Shown: positions 9,106-16,711 of the stretch, one piece after another
Position numbering within the stretch: position 1 is the stretch's first letter
Layout: each line of letters opens with the position of its first letter
Source of the DNA: Caccoplasma sp905210875
Lineage (GTDB): Bacteria > Bacteroidota > Bacteroidia > Bacteroidales > UBA11471
NCBI GenBank assembly: GCA_963931635.1
Contig: OZ007034.1
Coordinates: forward strand, 124,001-188,000
Direction of reading: 5' to 3'
Length of the DNA: 64,000 bases
Notes under the pieces: model-generated
What the model was told of the DNA's origin: nothing
The model's database searches: none
The model's input: only the letters and a program-made list of their open reading frames with translations
Position numbers and translations under genes: made by a program

Positions 9106-10431
9106 TCAGAGCCGACCCATTTTGTTTATGCGCAACACTTTTGGTGCCAGAAAGGTCTGCACCGCACCCCGGGAGAAAAGATAAATGATGAAGGCCGCCC
9201 ACAAGGCATGATTGCCATAATCGGCCCGCCCCGACAGATAGATAATAAAGAACAGCAGCGATGCGACAAACATCGACAGCAGCATGCCCCGTGTGGCCGT
9301 GGCTCCTATGTAGATGCCGTCCCACATAAAGGCGGCAAAGCCGGCTACGGGAATGAGCAGCGCCCAGTAGAAATAGCCACCGGCGGCCTCTATCACCAAA
9401 CGGTCGTCGGTGAGCAATGATAGAAAAGCCTCGCCTCCGAAGCCGTAAAAGAGAATGAAGAGAAGTGCCAGACTGCCTCCCCAGGCAAAAATCTGCCGCA
9501 CGGTACGATGCAGCAATTTTTCGTTGCAGGCGCCGATATATTTCCCGGCCAGGGCTTCACCGGCATAGGCAAAGCCGTCCATCACATACGAAAAGAGGGT
9601 AAAGAGCTGCATGAGCAGGGTATTGACAGCCAGTACGACCTCGCCCTGCGCCGCTCCGGCCGAGGTAAAGTAGAGGGTAACAGCCACAAGGCAGAGGGTG
9701 CGGAAGAAGATATCGCGGTTCACCTTGAAGAAGGCGGCCATGGCTGCCCTGTTTCCCAGCGAGGCCCGCCAGTCAAGCCGACGGCGCAACGGCTTATAGA
9801 ACCGCCGCCACAAAACTATTGCCATAAAGAGCCCAGCATACTGGGCTATGAGCGTACCCAGCGCTACCCCCTCGACCTTCAACCCGGCGACGTAAACCAG
9901 CAACAGACTGGCTGCGATATTGACCACATTCTGCGTGATGGCTATCCACATGGGAAAGCGGGCATTCTGCATGCCGATGAACCAGCCCGAGAAAGCATAG
10001 AGGCCCAACACAGCAGGGGCACCCCAAATGCAGATACGGAAATAGAGTGAGGCCAGACGTTCCACCTCGGGTGTAGCCTCGATAAAAAGAAACGCCGTCC
10101 GACACAACGGATATTGCAGCGCAATGAGCAACAGAGCCACCATAGCGCCTACACCGAGAGCCCTGACCAGCAGACGGGTTACCTCGTCGAGGTCGTGCCG
10201 ACCGTAGGCCTGCGAGGTGAGGCCGCTTGTTCCCATACGCAAGAAGGCAAATACCCAGTAGAAAATATTGAAGAGCATGCCTCCCACAGCTATCGCACCG
10301 ATATAGGCAGGCGCGCCGAGATGGCCCACAATGGCCACATCGACAAGACCCAGCAGCGGCACCGTGATATTGGAGACGATGGCCGGCAAGGCTATGCGCA
10401 AAATCTCTCTGTGCCCTTCGCTGAGCATCAT
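9106..10431 (-). CDS. MATE-family multidrug/Na+ antiporter, DinF-like
   Basis: 441 aa with twelve predicted membrane segments. The N-terminus (GHREILRIALPAIVSNITVPLLGLVDVAIVG split over helix 1) and TSGLTSQAYGRHD are typical of the DinF branch of MATE exporters. These use a Na+ or H+ gradient to expel cationic or toxic compounds. The start at 10431 is supported by the duplicated relic at 11919-12002, whose ATG falls at the same place. It begins 1 base after the stop of the upstream metalloprotease gene, so they are cotranscribed. Confidence 0.93.
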   Translation of the reverse strand: MMLSEGHREILRIALPAIVSNITVPLLGLVDVAIVGHLGAPAYIGAIAVGGMLFNIFYWVFAFLRMGTSGLTSQAYGRHDLDEVTRLLVRALGVGAMVALLLIALQYPLCRTAFLFIEATPEVERLASLYFRICIWGAPAVLGLYAFSGWFIGMQNARFPMWIAITQNVVNIAASLLLVYVAGLKVEGVALGTLIAQYAGLFMAIVLWRRFYKPLRRRLDWRASLGNRAAMAAFFKVNRDIFFRTLCLVAVTLYFTSAGAAQGEVVLAVNTLLMQLFTLFSYVMDGFAYAGEALAGKYIGACNEKLLHRTVRQIFAWGGSLALLFILFYGFGGEAFLSLLTDDRLVIEAAGGYFYWALLIPVAGFAAFMWDGIYIGATATRGMLLSMFVASLLFFIIYLSGRADYGNHALWAAFIIYLFSRGAVQTFLAPKVLRINKMGRL

Positions 10432-10432
10432 A

Positions 10433-11707
10433 TTAGTCCATCACTACTATAGGCAGATCAAGTGGTCCATCGTGCAAAGAGGAACGTTGTATACGCGCAT
10501 TACGCTCCGTGGGCAACAACGGGCTATACCGCAAGACGTGGCGCACACGGGCACGCTGGTCGGCCGTGAACTGGTTTCTGGCTCCATCATTGTAATCCAT
10601 AACATTTACCGAGCGGAACTGTTCGCCATCACAACTTTCACGCATCCACAATTCATACAAGTATTTTCCAGGAGAAAGATTTTGCTCAGCCCACTCTATG
10701 TAGCGCAGATAGTCTTCTCGGTTGTAACTCGGGGTATCATCACAAAAGTCGGAGTCGATACACATTTCATCGTCGCCTTCAGAAAACACATGATACAATC
10801 CTAAATAGTGCCCCAACTCGTGTGCCAAAGTATATCGCATACTTTCGCTGTAGATATAGCTGCTGTTCATCGAGATACAATGTGGATACCTCAAATTTTC
10901 TAATCCAAGATAGGGTGAAGAAATAGTTGGCAATTCAGGAAGATAAGTATCGGGATTAGTAAAAGGGAAATGCGAAGATCCTAACAAAATAACGTTTTCA
11001 CGTCCGTCCGGCAAAAAAGGGTAACACATTACATTAATGTAACGATTGGGATCCCACAGTAGTTGGGCATATTGACGAGAATTGTCATACATAAACGTGT
11101 GACAATCCATCACCGCATTTTCTCGATACACATAGTTCACACCCGGAGTTGCCAACGTTCCACCCGTCGGCGTTTCGGTAGCCAACACCAGTTTCACTTC
11201 GAGGTCTACACCACCAAACTTCCCCATATAACAACCATTGGCCACTTCGAGCAACTCGGCCAGATAATCGGCATTGAGATATTGCCGCGAATCGTTCGGG
11301 TCGGTATATAAAACATGGAACACTATCGGCAGTATTGTCCTTTCATCTCCGTACTGAGTTATCTTTATGATATGCCGGGCATCTTCCGAAACTGCCGACA
11401 ACCAACATTTACGAATATCTTCCCCGCTGTTTGCTTCTACTTGTATCGATATCGAAGTCTTTCCCTGACCCGAGGTTATCGACGGTACACACCACTCTTC
11501 GGCACCCGTAATTGTCCACGATTGGAGACAAGGTATCTCTACGACAAGTTGATTCTCATCCTTGTCGAGCAGATATGATATTTCAGAATTTACTTGTACG
11601 GTTTTTTCTTCCTCATTCGCACATGAAGCAATTATTCCCCCTGATACGATACAACAAAGTATCGCGACACAGCAAGCAATATTGTTTTTTAAATTTTTCT
11701 TTCGCAT
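10433..11707 (-). CDS. M43-type zinc metalloprotease lipoprotein with BACON domain (copy A)
   Basis: 424 aa. A lipoprotein signal ends in IIASC (Cys29). A BACON-like beta-sandwich (about 45-115; WTITGAEEWCVPS, KITQYG) precedes a metzincin catalytic domain with HELGHYLGLYH (HExxHxxGxxH) and a Met-turn in NVMDYNDG, as in the pappalysin-like M43 family. It is probably a surface- or periplasm-anchored zinc endopeptidase; the substrate is unknown. It is a close paralogue of the gene at 12004-13281: 51 of the last 61 residues are identical. It has its own AT-rich upstream region with a -7 box and abuts the MATE gene. Confidence 0.88.
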   Translation of the reverse strand: MRKKNLKNNIACCVAILCCIVSGGIIASCANEEEKTVQVNSEISYLLDKDENQLVVEIPCLQSWTITGAEEWCVPSITSGQGKTSISIQVEANSGEDIRKCWLSAVSEDARHIIKITQYGDERTILPIVFHVLYTDPNDSRQYLNADYLAELLEVANGCYMGKFGGVDLEVKLVLATETPTGGTLATPGVNYVYRENAVMDCHTFMYDNSRQYAQLLWDPNRYINVMCYPFLPDGRENVILLGSSHFPFTNPDTYLPELPTISSPYLGLENLRYPHCISMNSSYIYSESMRYTLAHELGHYLGLYHVFSEGDDEMCIDSDFCDDTPSYNREDYLRYIEWAEQNLSPGKYLYELWMRESCDGEQFRSVNVMDYNDGARNQFTADQRARVRHVLRYSPLLPTERNARIQRSSLHDGPLDLPIVVMD

Positions 11708-11801
11708 AAATAATATTATTTATTCATTATCTCACAGGTAAGAAACACCCAACACAAAATATCCCACACAGTTGCTTAGTGTGGAATGCCTTTCACTTTT
11801 A

Positions 11802-11809
11802 CAAATATA
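11802..11809 (-). promoter_or_regulatory. -7 promoter box of protease copy A
   Basis: TATATTTG on the minus strand with a weak TTTCTG about 21 bases upstream. It lies in the 11708-11926 spacer, which is far richer in A+T than its surroundings and has no counterpart upstream of copy B. Besides this promoter I see nothing else in the spacer. Confidence 0.6.
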
Positions 11810-11918
11810 ATAGAATTATAATCGCATTATCAGAAATAATATTTTTTTAAAGATATATACTATAAAATCAGAAGTAGATTTATTTTTGTCAAGGCGAAAA
11901 TTTTTCATTCCACTTCTT

Positions 11919-12002
11919 TCAATCTTGCGGCACCGTGATATTGGAGACGATGGCCGGCAAGGCCATGAGCAAAATCTCTCTATGCCCATCGATCCGACGC
12001 AT
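11919..12002 (-). pseudogene. Relic of the MATE gene start left by a tandem duplication
   Basis: Bases 11927-12002 match the first 76 bases of the MATE gene (10356-10431) without gaps; the first 37 bases (11927-11963 against 10356-10392) are identical. Read on the minus strand it gives MRRIDGHREILLMALP and continues to VSNITVPQD before a stop, against MMLSEGHREILRIALP in the intact gene. The relic ATG sits 1 base past the stop of protease copy B, the same spacing as intact MATE after copy A. Similarity ends abruptly at 11926/11927, which marks the duplication junction. Confidence 0.85.
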
Positions 12003-12003
12003 A

Positions 12004-13281
12004 CTATTTCATGGTTACGATAGGCAGGTCGATAGGCCCGTCGTGCAAGGTACTGCGCTGTATATAGCCGTTATGCTCGGTTGGCAGCAGAGGGCTGTAC
12101 CGCAAGACGTGGCGCACACGGGCACGCTGGTCGGCCGTGAACTGGTTCTGCGCACCGTAGTTGTAATCCATGGCATTGACCGAACGGAACTGCTCACCAC
12201 TGCACCCTTCACGCAAAAAGGCTTCGGAAAGGAATGCCTCATAGGGAAGATTCTGCGACGCCCACGCCATGTAACGGAGATAGTCTTCGCGATTGTAACT
12301 CGGTGTGTCGTCGCAATAGTCCGAGTCGATGCACACAGCTTCGTCGTCATCCTCGGAGAATACATGATATAGACCCAAATAGTGTCCCAACTCATGAGGC
12401 AGAGTATAGTGCATTTTCTCTTCGTAGATATATCGGCTGTTCAGTGATATGGAATAAGGATAGGCCAGATTTTCCAAACTCAGATAAGGATACGAGATAG
12501 CTGTCAAACCAGGAAGATAGGTATTGGTATAAGTATAAGGGAAATGCGAAATACCCAACACGACACCTTCTTCACCGTCGAGAATCGGTGAAAAAAGATA
12601 ACACATGACATTGATATAGCGATTGGGATCCCACAACAGTTTGACATATTTGCCGGAATTGTCGTACATGAACTCGACACAATTCATCTCGGCCTCTTCG
12701 TACTGCACATATTCTACCCCGGGTACAGCCAATGTCTCTCCCGTCGGCGTTTCGGTAGCCGGCACCAACTTCACCCGCAGGTTCTCTCCACCAAAGGCTC
12801 CTGAATAACAATCGTTGGCCACACTGAGCAAATCGACCAAATGAGCGGCATCGAGATATTGCAGCGAATCGTTCGGGTCGCTATACAAAACATGAAACAC
12901 CACCGGCAAGGTGATGACCTCGGCTCCATACTGAGTTATCTTTATGGTGTGCCGGGTATCGTCCGAGACGGCCTGCATGGTACACGTGCGGCTCTCTTCA
13001 CCGCCATTCGATGTTACCTGCACCGAGATAGAGGTCTTTCCCCTACCGGTTGTGGTCGTCGGCACACACCAGTCGGTCGCACCGGTAATCGTCCAGGCCC
13101 GACGACAAGGTATCTCCACAACAAGTTGGTTCTCGCCCTCATCGAGAGTGTACGATTCTTCCGATTTCACCTGTATCACGACTTCTTCGCTCGAACAAGA
13201 GACAATTACCGTGGCGACAACCGTACAACAAATCGCCACGACACAGCAGACTATGCAATTTTTTATTTTTTTCATATTCAT
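12004..13281 (-). CDS. M43-type zinc metalloprotease lipoprotein with BACON domain (copy B)
   Basis: 425 aa, same architecture as copy A: lipobox VIVSC (Cys29), BACON-like domain (WTITGATDWCVPT, KITQYG), catalytic HELGHYLGLYH and Met-turn NAMDYNYG. All zinc ligands are intact, so both copies should be active. Its ATG overlaps the birA stop (ATGA), so it is translated from the yraN-yjbR-birA transcript rather than its own promoter. A 76-base MATE fragment follows its stop. Copy B therefore occupies the position expected for the ancestral gene next to birA. Specificity is unknown. Confidence 0.88.
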   Translation of the reverse strand: MNMKKIKNCIVCCVVAICCTVVATVIVSCSSEEVVIQVKSEESYTLDEGENQLVVEIPCRRAWTITGATDWCVPTTTTGRGKTSISVQVTSNGGEESRTCTMQAVSDDTRHTIKITQYGAEVITLPVVFHVLYSDPNDSLQYLDAAHLVDLLSVANDCYSGAFGGENLRVKLVPATETPTGETLAVPGVEYVQYEEAEMNCVEFMYDNSGKYVKLLWDPNRYINVMCYLFSPILDGEEGVVLGISHFPYTYTNTYLPGLTAISYPYLSLENLAYPYSISLNSRYIYEEKMHYTLPHELGHYLGLYHVFSEDDDEAVCIDSDYCDDTPSYNREDYLRYMAWASQNLPYEAFLSEAFLREGCSGEQFRSVNAMDYNYGAQNQFTADQRARVRHVLRYSPLLPTEHNGYIQRSTLHDGPIDLPIVTMK

Positions 13282-14036
13282 ATCGTATAACGGACTTCCT
13301 TAAACATAAAGTGGCGTATCTCGCCCTTATCGGTACGCAACGTAAGACGCCCCGACGGCTCCACACCCACGACCTCGGCACAGATAGGCTCCTGGGCCAA
13401 CACATCGAAATAGGGATAAAACCCTGTGCCCCGATAGAGTATCTTGCGATATCGCTCCGAGACGGCCTCGTCGTCGCCGGGCCGGTAGGCATCGATGTTG
13501 GCAACTAGGCGGTCGACCAGGCGGCCAAGCAGCGTGTACCGGTCGACCGGCGCGCCCAACACCTGAGCCATGGATACGGGGTTCGGGGCAGACGAGCGGA
13601 AGACCGTCTGATTGACATTTACTCCGATTCCGGCAATGGAGAACGACACATCGGCACCCATCATGTCGTTTTCGATGAGTATGCCCACCAGTTTCTTATC
13701 GCCGCAATAGATGTCGTTGGGCCACTTCACCGTAACATCGGGCAGGTAATTGCCGAGTACCTCGACAAGCGAAAGCGACACCAGTTGTGAGAGTACAAAA
13801 GAGCGAGAGGCCGGCATCGCCTGCGGTCGCAACAGCGTACTAAACAAGACATTGGCACCTCGTTCACTCTCCCAGCAGGTACCTTGCTGGCCGCGACCGG
13901 CCGACTGATAATCGACCCACACGGTCGTGCCATGCGGCAATGCCGGATTGTGGGCAAGACAGCGGCGCATCTCGACATTGGTCGAGTCGGTCTCGGGCAG
14001 GTATATCAAATGTTCATCTATCATCTTCTTTCCCAT
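13278..14036 (-). CDS. birA: Biotin--[acetyl-CoA-carboxylase] ligase
   Basis: 252 aa. This is the catalytic type of BirA without an N-terminal DNA-binding domain, so it is a ligase and not a repressor. Motifs are ETDSTN, the biotinyl-AMP loop (YQSAGRGQQGTCWES), VKWPNDIY with the catalytic Lys, and GIGVNVNQ. It activates biotin with ATP and attaches it to carboxylase biotin domains. A second Met at residue 5 (MIDEHLIYL) could be the true start. It overlaps the upstream yjbR-like gene by 23 bases and the downstream protease by 4. Confidence 0.94.
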   Translation of the reverse strand: MGKKMIDEHLIYLPETDSTNVEMRRCLAHNPALPHGTTVWVDYQSAGRGQQGTCWESERGANVLFSTLLRPQAMPASRSFVLSQLVSLSLVEVLGNYLPDVTVKWPNDIYCGDKKLVGILIENDMMGADVSFSIAGIGVNVNQTVFRSSAPNPVSMAQVLGAPVDRYTLLGRLVDRLVANIDAYRPGDDEAVSERYRKILYRGTGFYPYFDVLAQEPICAEVVGVEPSGRLTLRTDKGEIRHFMFKEVRYTI

Positions 14037-14415
14037 ATAATGGATACAATCGTTGCAGGGCCTCGATATAGAACGGCTGGTCGCGACGTGGCAAGCCCCG
14101 CACCACTTCGCGATAGGAGTGGCATATCCACGCTTTCATCTCTTCGTCGCGAGCCCGCCCGTAATCGACCGTGTTCCAATATTTCTTGTTGCAATGATAG
14201 CCCGGCTGCACATAGTCGTAGCGGTCGCGTAGGAGAAGGGCGCGGTCGGGATCGCACTTCACGTTGACCCGCGTAGCCGTCGAACTCAAATCGGTGAAAA
14301 GAAACATCTTGCCGGCCACCTTGAATACCAGGACATTCTCGTCGAACGGGAAACATTCGGTTGCCGCCGGCAACGAGAGGCAAAAGTCGCGCAGAGTCTC
14401 TATATCCATATTCAT
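14014..14415 (-). CDS. MmcQ/YjbR family protein
   Basis: 133 aa. Family features are the N-terminal DIETLRDFCLSLPAATECFPF, a central KVAGKMFLFTDL strand and the KYWNTVDYGRARDEEMK region near the C-terminus. YjbR proteins have a CyaY-like fold, and a DNA-binding role has been proposed, but the biochemical function is unsettled. Its start abuts the yraN stop with no gap, and its end overlaps birA by 23 bases. Confidence 0.9.
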   Translation of the reverse strand: MNMDIETLRDFCLSLPAATECFPFDENVLVFKVAGKMFLFTDLSSTATRVNVKCDPDRALLLRDRYDYVQPGYHCNKKYWNTVDYGRARDEEMKAWICHSYREVVRGLPRRDQPFYIEALQRLYPLYGKEDDR

Positions 14416-14784
14416 TCAACGTAATGTCGGGAAAAAGGCATCTTCGATATGATCGATATCATAGGTTCCGTCGGGCTTCTTCACCAGTGCAATGACATCG
14501 AAACGCACCTCGAAAGGCAGGTCGAAATGGCGCACATAGGCATCGGCCGCATCGATAATGCGCCGGCACTTGGCCGGCGTAACAGCCTCCTCGGGACGCA
14601 TGTATTCGAGCGACGAACGGGTCTTTACCTCCACTACGACCAGGAGCCCTTCTTTGTAAGCCACAATGTCGAGTTCATATTTGCCGTTGCGCCAATTGAT
14701 GTCACGCACGACATATCCGCGGGCCAGCAGATACTCCGCTGCCCGCTCTTCGCCACTCTTTCCGGTTTCGTTGTGTCGCGCCAT
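14416..14784 (-). CDS. YraN family (UPF0102) nuclease-fold protein
   Basis: 122 aa. GKSGEERAAEYLLARGY, NGKYELDIVAYKEG and VVVEVKTR form the E...D...ExK signature of the Holliday-junction-resolvase-like nuclease fold of the YraN family. The in vivo role is not firmly known. It is first gene of the yraN-yjbR-birA-protease operon, with a promoter at 14816-14845. Confidence 0.92.
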   Translation of the reverse strand: MARHNETGKSGEERAAEYLLARGYVVRDINWRNGKYELDIVAYKEGLLVVVEVKTRSSLEYMRPEEAVTPAKCRRIIDAADAYVRHFDLPFEVRFDVIALVKKPDGTYDIDHIEDAFFPTLR

Positions 14785-14815
14785 GATATTTCAAACAACC
14801 GCCTCTTCCGACCAA

Positions 14816-14845
14816 CAAATATAATCAATTTGTTCATGCCGCAAA
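14816..14845 (-). promoter_or_regulatory. Promoter of the yraN-birA operon
   Basis: Minus strand TTTG (14842-14845), 18-base spacer, TATATTTG (14816-14823). The leader to the yraN ATG is about 30 nt. Divergent from the promoter at 14886. Confidence 0.65.
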
Positions 14846-14885
14846 AAATTATCAGACCCAAAGCCCCTTATCAAAGGTAATATTG

Positions 14886-14893
14886 TATATTTG
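14886..14893 (+). promoter_or_regulatory. -7 promoter box of the SIMPL gene
   Basis: TATATTTG matches the consensus exactly, 26 bases before the ATG at 14920. No TTTG is seen at the -33 position. Confidence 0.55.
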
Positions 14894-14919
14894 TCGCAAA
14901 CGCAAAAAACGATTTCATC

Positions 14920-15630
14920 ATGAAAACTATCAACAAAGCTTTATCGGGACTCTGCATCGGTATCGGACTCATTATCATGGGTACAACTCTCAGCCATAGC
15001 ATCATTACGGTCAAAGACCGAGACCGCATCGTTACCGTCAAAGGTCTTGCCGAACGCGAAGTCAATGCCGACCGTGTGATATGGCCATTGGTATTCAAGG
15101 AGATAGGCAACGACATGACAACCATCTACAACGAGATAAACCGAAAGAACAAAATCGTGTGCGACTTTCTGAAAGCAAACGGCATAAGCGACAGCGAAAT
15201 TTCGATAGCCGCCCCCCAGATTATCGATATGCGTGCCGAACGCTACGTCAACAACAACGAGATAAACTACCGCTATAACGTAACCTCGGTCATCACCGTC
15301 TCGTCGGGACAGGTCGACAAGGTGCGGCAACTCATTGCCCGACAGGTCGAACTGCTGAAACAGGGGGTAGCCATCACCGGCGACGATTACCGCTACACGA
15401 CGCGCTACTCCTTCACGGGGCTCAACGACATCAAGCCTGCAATGATCGAAGAGGCTACGATAGCGGCACGTAACGCCGCCGAAAAATTTGCCAAAGACTC
15501 CGACAGCAAACTGGGCAAGATACGGAGAGCCAACCAGGGGCAGTTTGTCATCAGCGACCGCGACGAGAGTACCCCCTACATCAAAGAGGTGCGTGTAGTT
15601 ACAACCATAGACTATTACCTGAAAGACTGA
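14920..15630 (+). CDS. SIMPL domain-containing envelope protein
   Basis: 236 aa. An N-terminal hydrophobic segment (ALSGLCIGIGLIIMGTTLS) acts as signal anchor. The SIMPL (DUF541) domain follows, with the typical opening ITVKDRDRIVTVKGLAERE and the later pattern AARNAAEKFAKDSDSKLGKI. SIMPL proteins are periplasmic or membrane-attached oligomers, and the molecular role is not defined. The next gene, tadA, starts 5 bases after the stop. Confidence 0.88.
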   Translation: MKTINKALSGLCIGIGLIIMGTTLSHSIITVKDRDRIVTVKGLAEREVNADRVIWPLVFKEIGNDMTTIYNEINRKNKIVCDFLKANGISDSEISIAAPQIIDMRAERYVNNNEINYRYNVTSVITVSSGQVDKVRQLIARQVELLKQGVAITGDDYRYTTRYSFTGLNDIKPAMIEEATIAARNAAEKFAKDSDSKLGKIRRANQGQFVISDRDESTPYIKEVRVVTTIDYYLKD

Positions 15631-15635
15631 CCCAC

Positions 15636-16094
15636 GTGGAGAGAGAACAATCGACGGCCGCACAACGCGACCGATACTATATGCAGCAGGCACTTACCGA
15701 GGCCCAGGCCGCCGGCGCGCGTGGAGAGATTCCCGTAGGAGCCGTCATCGTACACAAAGGGCGCATCATAGCCCGCGCACACAACCTTACCGAGACACTT
15801 CGCGACGTTACGGCCCATGCCGAGATGCAAGCCATCACGGCAGCAGCCGATGTTTTGGGTGGTAAATACCTGCCCGAATGTACCCTCTACGTTACCCTCG
15901 AACCCTGCGTGATGTGCGCCGGCGCCATAGGCTGGGCCCAAATGGGACGGCTCGTATTCGGGGCTGCCGACGAGAAACGGGGATACCGTCGCTTTGCAAC
16001 AGCTGCCCTGCATCCCAAGACCGAGGTAACACACGGCATCATGCAGGAGGAGTGTGCCCGCCTGCTCACCGACTTTTTCAAGAAACGCCGCTGA
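15636..16094 (+). CDS. tadA: tRNA-specific adenosine deaminase / nucleoside deaminase
   Basis: 152 aa from a GTG at 15636. The GTG start keeps DRYYMQQAL, which matches the first helix of TadA proteins; the first ATG (15681) would cut this helix. The zinc site is complete: His61-Ala-Glu63 and Pro90-Cys91-x-x-Cys94. TadA converts A34 to inosine in tRNA-Arg(ACG). Some paralogues act on free guanine or cytosine, so the substrate is inferred. Confidence 0.9.
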   Translation: MEREQSTAAQRDRYYMQQALTEAQAAGARGEIPVGAVIVHKGRIIARAHNLTETLRDVTAHAEMQAITAAADVLGGKYLPECTLYVTLEPCVMCAGAIGWAQMGRLVFGAADEKRGYRRFATAALHPKTEVTHGIMQEECARLLTDFFKKRR

Positions 16095-16121
16095 CTGCAC
16101 TTTCACTGTCATGTAGCCATC

Positions 16122-16661
16122 TCATGCCTGCACGCGACTGGCCGACAGGATAATATCAATTTCACTCTCTACAGTGCGGTCGCTGTTGGTAACGCCCGAC
16201 AGCTCGATCCGCAGCGTTCCATCGGCATCGACATAACCCGACAGAGATGAGATGACACAAATCTCCTCGGTAATGACACAACTGGCACTTGGATTCTCTG
16301 CCGACAAGAGTACTCGTTCGTCATTACCGCTATCAACTACAGTCTCTATATCGTTTATCGTCGACTGCATGTTTACCACGTAACTTTCACCATCGCAGGT
16401 ATAATAGGTGTCGTAGTTAATGGATATCTTCACCGTCCCGTCCTGCGTAACAGAGAAAGCGATTGGCATTGACGAAACCTCTTCGGGTTGGCCCGAAACC
16501 AGATTGTATCCATCAATAAGTATCGTCATCGTCCCTTCGTAGTTACCCGACACGATTACCCCGTTCCATGTATCAGGATCGAAATTTTCTTCACAACCTG
16601 CAGTCAAAAAGGAAATGGCCAACAAGGCTACCATTCGTATTGTCTGTTTCACTCTTTTCAT
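16122..16661 (-). CDS. Small lipoprotein, possibly calycin-like
   Basis: 179 aa with a lipobox FLTAGC near residue 22. The mature part is almost all beta: GNYEGTMTILIDG, AFSVTQDGTVKISI and GYVDADGTLRIELSGV suggest repeated hairpins like the calycin-like lipoprotein domains of Bacteroidales. No catalytic residues are apparent. It is the last gene of the PEGA/LPP20 cluster, 50 bases after the PEGA gene, and convergent with tadA. Confidence 0.75.
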   Translation of the reverse strand: MKRVKQTIRMVALLAISFLTAGCEENFDPDTWNGVIVSGNYEGTMTILIDGYNLVSGQPEEVSSMPIAFSVTQDGTVKISINYDTYYTCDGESYVVNMQSTINDIETVVDSGNDERVLLSAENPSASCVITEEICVISSLSGYVDADGTLRIELSGVTNSDRTVESEIDIILSASRVQA

Positions 16662-16711
16662 TTTCTTGTTTCAGTTTCAACTTTTCTTTTTCCGAAAGAG
16701 CTACTCAGGAG

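Noticed and set aside
11708..11926. Insertion sequence at the duplication junction
   Set aside because: The segment has no transposase fragment, terminal inverted repeats or target duplication that I can see.
12841..13303. Plus-strand ORFs over protease copy B
   Set aside because: Shadows of the lipoprotein gene on the other strand; no start signals or family traits.
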